Source: an uncultured Chloroflexota bacterium (GTDB lineage: Bacteria; Chloroflexota; UBA4733). Taken from it: a DNA stretch of 63,633 nucleotides. This document shows positions 15,548 to 22,641 of the stretch, in pieces. Both the position numbers and the translations under genes were made by a program. Position 1 is the stretch's first letter. Every line of letters begins with the position of its first letter. The notes under the pieces are model-generated. The model did not search any database. It was given only the letters and a program-made list of their open reading frames with translations, and was not told the origin of the DNA. Location of the stretch: the NCBI GenBank assembly GCA_937967325.1, contig CALBSQ010000333.1, positions 1-63,633 on the forward strand, given 5' to 3'.

Positions 15548-15676
15548 CTAGCCGCCGAACAGCTTCTTGAACTTCGTGTCCCGCTTGTCCGCCAGCCCGA
15601 GAAGGTCCATCAGGCGCCCCCAGTTCGCGGGAGCGCGGTAGCGCTTGTGCAAGTGGTTGACCTCGATCACCGACAT
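15548..15676 (-). pseudogene. ABC transporter ATPase stub
   Basis: An AAGGAGG ribosome site precedes ATG 15676, and the protein starts MSVIEVNHLHKRYR as an ABC ATPase does (first beta-strand and aromatic-stacking Tyr). After about 14 residues homology ceases: there is no Walker A, and 42 codons in total remain before a stop (…KFKKLFGG). The start and ribosome site are intact while the catalytic core is deleted, so this is a relic, probably of the ATPase partner of the permease fragment at 15393-15521. Confidence 0.6.
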
Positions 15677-15816
15677 GTTCGCGTCCTCCTTGATAGCATC
15701 CGTCACGTGATCAAGATTAGGCCGAGGCGCGCGTCGGCGCATCGCCCCACCGGCTACAATCGCAAGCTGTTTCGGCTGATTTGCTCATCCACCGATCGGC
15801 GGATGCCGCTGCCGAT

Positions 15817-17148
15817 CTAAGAACCGCCGACCTGCTGGAGGATCGTCACCGGGATCAGCAGCAGGGACAGGAGCACCAAGGCGACCACGGTGACCCAGAC
15901 CACCGCGTTGAAGACGGGACCATTGGTGAACCGGCCCATGATGGTGCGGTCGTTGATGATCAAGAGCACGAAGATCAGGATAATCGGCAGGAGGATGCCG
16001 TTGATCATCTGGGTGAGGAAGATCACCGTGATCAGCGGCATGCCGGGGATCAGCACGAAGAGCGCCGCCACGACCAGTGCCGCCGAGTAGACCCCGTAGT
16101 AGACCGGCGCCTGCTTGAAGCCACGATCCAGCCCCAACTCCCAACCGAATGCTTCGCTGGCAGCATAGGCGGTGGATAGCGGGATCGTGGTCGACCCCAG
16201 CAGCGCCGCGTTGAGCAGCCCCACCGCGAAGAGGAGGGCGGCGAAGGGCCCGGCCAGCGGCGCCAAGGCGCTGGCGGCGTCACTGGCGCTCGTGATCGAC
16301 TGGTGGTGGGCGTATAGCGTCGCCGCGGTCGCGACGATGATGAAGAACGCGATGAAGTTCGTGATGAAGGAGCCCACGTAGACGTCGCCGCGCTCGGGGT
16401 TGAGGTCGTCGGGGCCCAGGCGCTTGTCGACGACATAGGACTGGATGAAGAACTGGCCCCAGGGCGTGATGGTGGTCCCGATGGTCGCGATGAAGGCGAC
16501 CACGTAGGCCTGCTGGAATTGGAAGTTCGGCACTACGGTGTGGAAGAGGGCGGCGCCCCAATCCGGATGGGCGAGCACCCCGTCGATCACGTAGGCGATG
16601 TAGAGGACCGCGCTGAAGAGGAAGATCTTCTCGATCCAGCGGTAGCTGCCTTTAAGCACCAGCAGGTAGATGCCGAGCACCGCCAGGGGCACGGTGATGT
16701 ACCGGCTCACGCCGAAGATCTCCAGGGAAGCGCCGACGCCGGCAACGTCGGCGGCGGTCGAGCCGAAGTTGGCAATGAATAACGCCAGCATGGCAAAGGC
16801 GGTCCAGCGAATACCGAAGCGCTCCCGGATCAGCTCGGCCAGCCCTTTGCCGGTGACGATGCCCATGCGAGCGCCCATCTCCTGGGTGATGGCGAGACTG
16901 AAGGTGGTCAGGAAGAGGATCCAGAGTAAGGCGTAGCCGAACTGGGCGCCGGCGATGGCGTAGGTGGTGATGCCGCCCGCGTCGTTGTCGGCGGAGGCGG
17001 TGATGATGCCGGGGCCCAGGACGACGAGGAAGGCGAGCAGCCCCGTGCGGCGCGTGCGCAGGCGCTGCCGCCAGGAAAGCCGGCGCACCGGCGCCGACAC
17101 CGCCGGGACGGCGGCCGCCTGGGGATCGACGTGCTCCTGGGTCGCCAT
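15817..17148 (-). CDS. Nramp-related divalent-metal transporter 1
   Basis: A 443-residue membrane protein with about eleven helices. The Nramp fold is recognisable from FLVVLGPGIITASADNDAGG in helix 1 and FIATIGTTITPWGQFF in helix 6. However, the substrate-binding DPGN of MntH/DMT1 is DNDAGG (residues 54-59) and the helix-6 MPH is TPW (residues 228-230), so the Met that selects Mn/Fe over Mg and Ca is replaced by Thr. Such changes are known from Nramp-related magnesium transporters and other divergent Nramps. The gene lies 16 bp downstream of a separate MgtE-type sensory protein on the same strand, which strengthens magnesium as a candidate substrate. Start ATG 17148 has a GGGCGGCAAGG ribosome region. 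Confidence 0.75.
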   Translation of the reverse strand: MATQEHVDPQAAAVPAVSAPVRRLSWRQRLRTRRTGLLAFLVVLGPGIITASADNDAGGITTYAIAGAQFGYALLWILFLTTFSLAITQEMGARMGIVTGKGLAELIRERFGIRWTAFAMLALFIANFGSTAADVAGVGASLEIFGVSRYITVPLAVLGIYLLVLKGSYRWIEKIFLFSAVLYIAYVIDGVLAHPDWGAALFHTVVPNFQFQQAYVVAFIATIGTTITPWGQFFIQSYVVDKRLGPDDLNPERGDVYVGSFITNFIAFFIIVATAATLYAHHQSITSASDAASALAPLAGPFAALLFAVGLLNAALLGSTTIPLSTAYAASEAFGWELGLDRGFKQAPVYYGVYSAALVVAALFVLIPGMPLITVIFLTQMINGILLPIILIFVLLIINDRTIMGRFTNGPVFNAVVWVTVVALVLLSLLLIPVTILQQVGGS

Positions 17149-17164
17149 CCTTGCCGCCCTTCCC

Positions 17165-18424
17165 TTAGCTGAAGATGCGCGGCACGTGCCGCTTCAGGGA
17201 TTCCGGCAGCAAGATTTCGAGGGCGTCGTCGGCCGTCACCAGCCCCAGCATGCGGCCGGCCGCGTCCGTGACCGGCAGGGCCAGCAGGTTGTACTCCGTC
17301 ATGATTCGCGCCGCCTCGGTCGCCGGCGCCTCCGGACGCACGGTACGCGGGTCACGCCGCATGTAGGTACGCAGCGCCTGCTCGGGCTCCGCCAAGAGCA
17401 GGTCGCGCAAGGAGACCACACCCGCGAGGCGCTGGTTGTCCGGATCGTCAACGATGTAGACGTAATAGACGAGGTCCGGTTTGTCGAGTTGGCCTCGGAT
17501 GTACTCGATCGCCTGGCGGGTGGTCTCGTGCTCCAGGGCGATGACGAAGTCGGTGGTCATGATGCCGCCGGCGGAGCGCTCCGGGTAGCTGAGGAGCAGC
17601 TTGACATCGGTTGATTCTTCGGCGTCCATCCGGGCGATGAGATCGTCGGCCTGCGCGCGCGGCATGTCGTCCAGCACGTCCGCCGCGGCGTCGGGAGCCA
17701 TCTCCTCCAGGATGTCGGCGGCACGCTCCGCCGGCAGGGCTTCCAAAATATCGACCTGATGACTTGCTTCGATCTCCTCTAGCGTGTCGGCGGCCGTGGC
17801 GGTGTCCAGGGCCTGCATCAATTCCGCCCCCTGTGGATAGGCGAGGGAATCGACGATGCGGGCGATGTCCGAGGGATGCAGTTTGGCCAGCTGGTCGTGG
17901 GGGATATTCAGCCGCACTTCGGGCACTTGCGTGGCGAGCGGTTCCACGACCGCCCAGTCGATAATCTCCGCCTCCAGTCCACCAACCAGACGTCGGGGCC
18001 CCAACCGCCGGAGTATGCCCTTGGCGCTGATGTCGATGCCCATCAGGCGCCAGGCATCGCCGACCGGCCGGAGCTCGGCGTCATTGACCCGCACCACCCG
18101 CACGCCGTTGAGGTCAACCAGTTGCCGGTCCAGGATGTCGCGCTCCAGCAGTACCTCGCCCGCCCGACGCTCGAACTCGCCCGCGGGCAGCGCCGTGAGC
18201 CGGAGTTGGGCGCCGTTCACGTCCAACGACGCCACATCCCGCATGGACACGAACCGCTCGCGCTTCTCGGCACGCACCACGAGGCCGCGCGCCGGTGGGT
18301 GGCCCGACTCCTCCAGCCCGACCACGACATCCCGCAGCGTGCCGAGCCGTTCGCCGGCGGCGCCACTGACAGGCCGTCCGACCAGTTGGGAGATGAACAG
18401 CGTAGTCCTCCTCGTCTCCGACAA
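17165..18424 (-). CDS. PRC-barrel / MgtE N-domain / CBS-pair protein without membrane domain
   Basis: A roughly 419-residue soluble protein. Order: PRC-barrel-like beta domains at about 10-150 (FISQLVGRPVSGAAGERLGT, then VNGVRVVRVND-type repeats); MgtE N-terminal superhelix at about 165-285 (repeats such as DILEALPAERAADILEEMAP and DAAADVLDDMPRAQADDLIA); CBS pair at about 290-415 (SYPERSAGGIMTTDFVIALE, GVVSLRDLLLAEPEQ, VTADDALEILLP). This equals the cytosolic Mg-sensing half of MgtE, whose acidic residues gate the channel, but the five-helix pore domain is absent. It is co-transcribed with the Nramp-like gene. TTG 18424 gives the longest frame; a GAGGAGG site 6 bp before CTG 18400, where homology starts (LFISQLVG), suggests the real start may be that CTG. 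Confidence 0.8.
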   Translation of the reverse strand: MSETRRTTLFISQLVGRPVSGAAGERLGTLRDVVVGLEESGHPPARGLVVRAEKRERFVSMRDVASLDVNGAQLRLTALPAGEFERRAGEVLLERDILDRQLVDLNGVRVVRVNDAELRPVGDAWRLMGIDISAKGILRRLGPRRLVGGLEAEIIDWAVVEPLATQVPEVRLNIPHDQLAKLHPSDIARIVDSLAYPQGAELMQALDTATAADTLEEIEASHQVDILEALPAERAADILEEMAPDAAADVLDDMPRAQADDLIARMDAEESTDVKLLLSYPERSAGGIMTTDFVIALEHETTRQAIEYIRGQLDKPDLVYYVYIVDDPDNQRLAGVVSLRDLLLAEPEQALRTYMRRDPRTVRPEAPATEAARIMTEYNLLALPVTDAAGRMLGLVTADDALEILLPESLKRHVPRIFS

Positions 18425-18814
18425 CCGCCCGGAATCCGGCTACCGGACTATGCAAGATGCGTGCCGTCGGGTGCTCCCGTCAGCGTCCGGTTGATCCGGA
18501 CAGTGACCGGACGGTATCTTCCTGCAGAGCAAGCGTTCCCTTTCTCCTGGGCGATCGCGGGAGCGCTGCTACCGTGCCGCCGAGGCGATGGCCTGCAGGG
18601 AGTCGCCTGCGCTGGACGTAGCCGCCCCTTTCCGAGCGTCCTGGTTCATTATCCATCCCTTTGCGGCGATGTACGCATCCCGACAGCGTTGTAGCATAGC
18701 AGGGTTAAAGTTGTGCTACGCAACCTCTCGTGGTAGTAACGGTCGAAGGCGCCGCTCTTGCCAATGGGCGGTAGGGCGAACGACGCTGGACGATGTGGAC
18801 GGAAGGAGGCCTGC
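18425..18814. other. divergent intergenic region between the two Nramp-like operons
   Basis: 390 bp separating oppositely transcribed metal-transport genes; both promoters must lie here. On the side of the minus-strand operon there are several CCGGA/TCCGG inverted units, including GTCCGG-ttgat-CCGGAC (18485-18501) and TCCGG-cta-CCGGA near 18436-18448, so the leader can fold. I could not match it to a known magnesium or manganese riboswitch and make no such call. Confidence 0.45.
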
Positions 18815-20086
18815 GTGCCAGAAGTCATGGCGCCGCACCCGACGCCGGCAGCGGCGGTCGCACGCCGACCCCTGGCGTTCCTCAAGAGCTTCGGCCCCGG
18901 CCTGATCGCCGGGGCGTCGGACAACGATCCGACCACCGTGGCCTCGCTATCGGTCATCGGCGCCACGACCGGCTACGGCCTCTCCTGGCTGGTCATCCTG
19001 GTCGTCCCGATGCTGGTCGTCGTGCAGGTGATCAGCGCCGCGGTGGGGGTCGTCACCCAGGAAGGATTGGAAGATGTCATCCGGCGCTGCTATGGACGCC
19101 TCTGGGCGTCGGTCGCCCTGCTCTTGGTGCTCGCCGTCAATGTGATTACCTTGGCGGCGGACCTGGAAGGCGGCGCCGCCGCCATTGGCTTGCTCAGCGG
19201 CCGGCCCTACCGGTGGTTCATCGTCCCGTTGGCCATCGCGGCGGCGGCGTTGCTCATCTGGGGCAGCTACGCCGCCCTGGAGCGCGTGCTGCGCTACGTC
19301 CTGCTGATCTTCCTGGCCTACGTGGTTACGGCCTTCCTGGCCCGGCCGGATTGGGGGCAGGTGCTGCGGGCGACCGTAGTCCCCCACCTGGACTTCTCAT
19401 CGGCGTATGTGCAAGGGGCGCTGGCGCTGCTCGGGACTACCCTCACCAGCTACGCCTACGTCTGGGAGACGATTGAGCAATCGGAGGAGCGACCACCACT
19501 GCGTCGATTGGGTTTGGTCCAGGTGGACGCGGGTCTTGGGATGGTGCTGGCCGGGGCCATCTTCTGGTTCATCGTCATCAGCACCGGCGCCACCTTGGGC
19601 GTCCACCACCAGCAAGTACAGACCGCCCAGGACGCCGCCAAGGCCCTCGCTCCCCTCGCCGGCCCCTTCGCGGCCATTATCTTCGGCATCGGCCTGCTCG
19701 CGTCGGCGGTCCTCGCCATCCCGGTGCTGGCGGGCACGAGCGCCTACGTGCTGGCGGAGGCCGCCGGCTGGAAAGGCAGTTTGAATCTGCGCTTCACCCA
19801 GGCGAAGCCCTTCTATGTCAGTCTGCTGCTGTGCCTGGCGCTGGCGGTGGGGCTGACGCTCGTCGGCATCAGCCCGATCCAGTTCCTTTTTTGGAGCTCT
19901 CTCGCCGGTGGCCTCGGCACCCCAATCACGCTCGCCCTGTTGATGCTCGTCGCCCGCGATCGCGGGATCATGGGGGCGCAGCGCATCGGCTCCCGCCTGG
20001 CCATCGGGGGCTGGCTGGTGACGGCCGTCGTCGTCACCGCCGGTGTGGTCTTCCTGGTCCAAACGGTACTGTCGGGCGGGCAGTAG
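18815..20086 (+). CDS. Nramp-related divalent-metal transporter 2
   Basis: A 423-residue membrane protein with about eleven hydrophobic helices and the same fold as the gene at 15817-17148, but distantly related. Helix 1 reads SFGPGLIAGASDNDPTTVAS (DNDPT instead of DPGN at residues 36-40); helix 6 reads ALLGTTLTSYAYVWE, lacking both Met and His of the MPH motif. It is therefore not a canonical MntH. GTG 18815 is chosen since AAGGAGG lies 5 bp upstream. It is followed after 48 bp by an APC-type permease in the same direction, and is divergent from the Nramp-like/MgtE-like pair, so the four genes look like one functional neighbourhood for ion homeostasis. Confidence 0.75.
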   Translation: MPEVMAPHPTPAAAVARRPLAFLKSFGPGLIAGASDNDPTTVASLSVIGATTGYGLSWLVILVVPMLVVVQVISAAVGVVTQEGLEDVIRRCYGRLWASVALLLVLAVNVITLAADLEGGAAAIGLLSGRPYRWFIVPLAIAAAALLIWGSYAALERVLRYVLLIFLAYVVTAFLARPDWGQVLRATVVPHLDFSSAYVQGALALLGTTLTSYAYVWETIEQSEERPPLRRLGLVQVDAGLGMVLAGAIFWFIVISTGATLGVHHQQVQTAQDAAKALAPLAGPFAAIIFGIGLLASAVLAIPVLAGTSAYVLAEAAGWKGSLNLRFTQAKPFYVSLLLCLALAVGLTLVGISPIQFLFWSSLAGGLGTPITLALLMLVARDRGIMGAQRIGSRLAIGGWLVTAVVVTAGVVFLVQTVLSGGQ

Positions 20087-20134
20087 GGTCGTGCGGCTGG
20101 GAATAGCGGGGCTAGGGAGGGGCAGACGAGCCTT

Positions 20135-22054
20135 ATGAGCACCGCTGCCACTGTGCCCGGCCACGGCAAGGAGGCGGCCACGACGCGCCTGGGGTCCGGC
20201 CTCGGCCCCTTCCTCTGCTGGGCCATCGTCTTCGCCGACCTCGGCACTTCGGTCTACTACACCCCGGGCATCCTCTTCGCCCAGCCGGGGGTCGGTACCC
20301 ACGCCGCGCTGTATGTCGCCATGACCCTCGTCGTCTTCGTGCTGCTGACCCGCAAGTATGGCGAGGTCGCCGTGCGCTACCCGGAAGGCGGCGGCGTAGT
20401 CACCGTCGCCGCTCACGCCTTGCATCCCTTCGTGGGGGTGCTGGGCGGCATGTTCATCCTGGTCGATTACTTTCTGACGGCGGCGCTCAGCTCGCTCTCC
20501 GGCATCATCTACTTGAGCGACGTGACGCCGCACCTGGCGCATCTCGTCCTGCCGGTCGCCCTGCTGGCGCTCGTGCTGTTGGGCGCGCTGAACCTCATCG
20601 GCATCAGCGAGAGCGCCAAGGTCAACGCGGCGATTGCCGTCGTCGCGGCGCTCAGCCAGGGAGCGGTCATCCTGGCCGTCATCCTGCACGTCGGCCCTGG
20701 GAACCTCGTCGGCGCGTTACCCCGCGTGCTTGCCGGTCCCGCGCTCACACCGGTGCGCATCCTCACCGGCTATGCCGGCGCCTTCCTCGCCTTTTCCGGT
20801 CTGGAGAGCATCTCCCAGCTCTCGCCCGCCATGGCGGAGCCCCGCCGCCGCGTGACGCGGTTGGCGATGGGCGCCGTCATCGGCTCGATGACGCTCACCA
20901 GCCCTTTGCTGACGCTCTGGTCCACGACCGTGCTGCCGATCACGAAGTCGACCGACCCCAACCAGTTCGTCTCCCTCCTCGGTGGATTCGCGGCGGGGCG
21001 GGTGCTGGAGGTGGAGGTGGCCATTAGCGGGGCGCTGCTCCTGGTGTTTGCCAGCAACACCGCCATCATCGGCAGTTACCACGTCTTCCTGGCGTTGACG
21101 CGCATGGGCTTCCTGCCCAAGGCAATCGAGCAGTGCAATCGCTGGCGGGGCACCCCCCACTGGGCCATCCTGACGGTCGTCGCCGTCCCGGTGCTGGTGC
21201 TGGTGGTCGCGCAGGGCAGTGTCAGCCTCCTGGGCGACCTCTACGCCTTCGGCCTGCTCGGCGCCTTCACGCTGACCTGCCTCGCCCTCGACATTGTGCG
21301 CTGGCACGAGCGGCACCCGGATGGCAAGCCAACGGCGGCCCCGGAAGGCGGTGAAGGCGCCACGGGGGAGGGCAGCGCGAAACACGCGGTGGGACAGATC
21401 ACGTTCGTGGTCGGCGTCATAACGACGGGGCTCGTGGCGCTCGCTTGGACGACCAACCTCGTTGCCAAGCCCCTGGCGACCGTGTTCGGGGGCGGCGTGA
21501 CCGTCGCCGGTCTGGCAATCGCGGCGACGACCTATGTTGTGAACCATCGGCGGGGTCGCATCGCCGTCGTGCCGGTGCTGCACCGGCCAGGCGTCCCGGT
21601 CGCCTTCCTCTCCCGTGGTCGCCGCATGCCGCCGGCGACGGTGCTGGCGGTCCTCCCGCAAGAGGCGACGCAGGTCGATGCCCTCCTGCAAGCCGCCGAC
21701 GCGGCCGCGGCTGGCGGTCCGGTGGTGCTGCTGCAACGGGGCGCCTTCGATCCACCGGATCGGCCGCCGCGACTGTTCGCGATCACCGATCCCTATCTCC
21801 AGGACGAGGCCGCGCAGGAGGTCTTCTCCCGAGCCGCCCGCCGCGCGCAGCAGCATGGCCGCGGCTACCGCTACCTGTACGTCCCGAGCACGGCCGGACC
21901 GAGCGCCGTCACCGAGCTCTGGCAGGCGCTGCAGCCGCGCGAGACGCTCGCGGTGGCCGGCGACGAAGCCCTACTCTCCGGCATCGCCGCCACGAACGTA
22001 CGACGCTCGATGGAAGGTGTCGTCCCCATCTTGCACTACGCGACGGCGCCCTGA
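20135..22054 (+). CDS. APC-family permease with C-terminal soluble domain
   Basis: A 639-residue protein. Residues 20-460 contain about twelve helices with APC-superfamily features: LCWAIVFADLGTSVYYTPGI in helix 1 (unwound G-T-S region), EGGGVVTVAAHAL, and YAGAFLAFSGLESISQLSPA in helix 6. The substrate is unknown; the pattern is closer to KUP-like and amino-acid permeases with tails than to any single characterised transporter. Residues 480-639 form a soluble domain (VAFLSRGRRMPPATVLAVLP, GPVVLLQRGAFDPPDRPPRL, HGRGYRYLYVPS) reminiscent of a USP-like regulatory fold. A collapsed second copy (first seven codons joined to the last 110 bp) is at 35808-35961, indicating the gene was once duplicated. 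Confidence 0.75.
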   Translation: MSTAATVPGHGKEAATTRLGSGLGPFLCWAIVFADLGTSVYYTPGILFAQPGVGTHAALYVAMTLVVFVLLTRKYGEVAVRYPEGGGVVTVAAHALHPFVGVLGGMFILVDYFLTAALSSLSGIIYLSDVTPHLAHLVLPVALLALVLLGALNLIGISESAKVNAAIAVVAALSQGAVILAVILHVGPGNLVGALPRVLAGPALTPVRILTGYAGAFLAFSGLESISQLSPAMAEPRRRVTRLAMGAVIGSMTLTSPLLTLWSTTVLPITKSTDPNQFVSLLGGFAAGRVLEVEVAISGALLLVFASNTAIIGSYHVFLALTRMGFLPKAIEQCNRWRGTPHWAILTVVAVPVLVLVVAQGSVSLLGDLYAFGLLGAFTLTCLALDIVRWHERHPDGKPTAAPEGGEGATGEGSAKHAVGQITFVVGVITTGLVALAWTTNLVAKPLATVFGGGVTVAGLAIAATTYVVNHRRGRIAVVPVLHRPGVPVAFLSRGRRMPPATVLAVLPQEATQVDALLQAADAAAAGGPVVLLQRGAFDPPDRPPRLFAITDPYLQDEAAQEVFSRAARRAQQHGRGYRYLYVPSTAGPSAVTELWQALQPRETLAVAGDEALLSGIAATNVRRSMEGVVPILHYATAP

Positions 22055-22120
22055 GCAGCCTCTCGACTCATGCGTGTGGTCATCGTAGCACGGGACAAAG
22101 AGCGGTGAGAGGGAAAGGCC

Positions 22121-22405
22121 ATGCCCCACGACCTCCCCCGTGGCAGACGGTCTACAGCGACTTCCGCGCCTGGCAGAACGACGGCGCCTGGAAACGCCTG
22201 CACGACGCCCTCATACGCGCCGACCACAAGCGGGCGGGCCGCCGGGAGGAGCCGGCGGGCGGTGCCATCGACAGCCAGACGGTGAAGACGGTGGCTTCCG
22301 GGGCGGACCGCGGCTACGACCGGGCCCAGCGGATCGTCGGGCGCAAGCGTCACGCGGTGACGGACACCAAGGAGCGGCCGGCGGAGTTGGACAATGCGCG
22401 ACACC
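22121..22405 (+). pseudogene. IS5-type transposase relic
   Basis: MPHDLP starts at ATG 22121 and, one base out of frame, continues as PWQTVYSDFRAWQNDGAWKR, LHDALIRADHKRAGR, GAIDSQTVKTVASGADRGYD and IVGRKRHAVTDT. These are successive motifs of IS5-group DDE transposases, including the first catalytic Asp in the IDSQ motif. The shift occurs in the run of C after CTC (22135-22139), where one C seems lost. After about 22405 homology ends, so the two other catalytic residues are deleted. No terminal inverted repeats were found. Confidence 0.75.
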
Positions 22406-22641
22406 GACTTGCCGGGCCCCGACGCTGGCAAGGACGTGCCGGAAGCACGGCGGAGGCATTAGCGCTGCCCCGGGAGCGCACTAGCGGACAAAGCGGGCGC
22501 CCAAAAAGGCGCGGTCAGCGCCCGTCGTGCCGCCAGCGTTTCACCAATATGCCGCCACACCCGCCGATTTTGCCGCCGGTCCAGCACAGTAGGTGCGCTC
22601 GGCCGGTGCTGCTTCTGGTCGCGTGGGTGCGTTAGCTCGGC

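Noticed and set aside
18425..18560. Magnesium or manganese riboswitch ahead of the MgtE-type gene
   Set aside because: The leader can fold but I could not match conserved cores of the M-box or yybP-ykoY classes; reported only as a structured leader.
19397..20689. 430-codon minus-strand ORF across the Nramp-like and APC genes
   Set aside because: Spans two real plus-strand genes and has the charged low-complexity look of an antisense frame.
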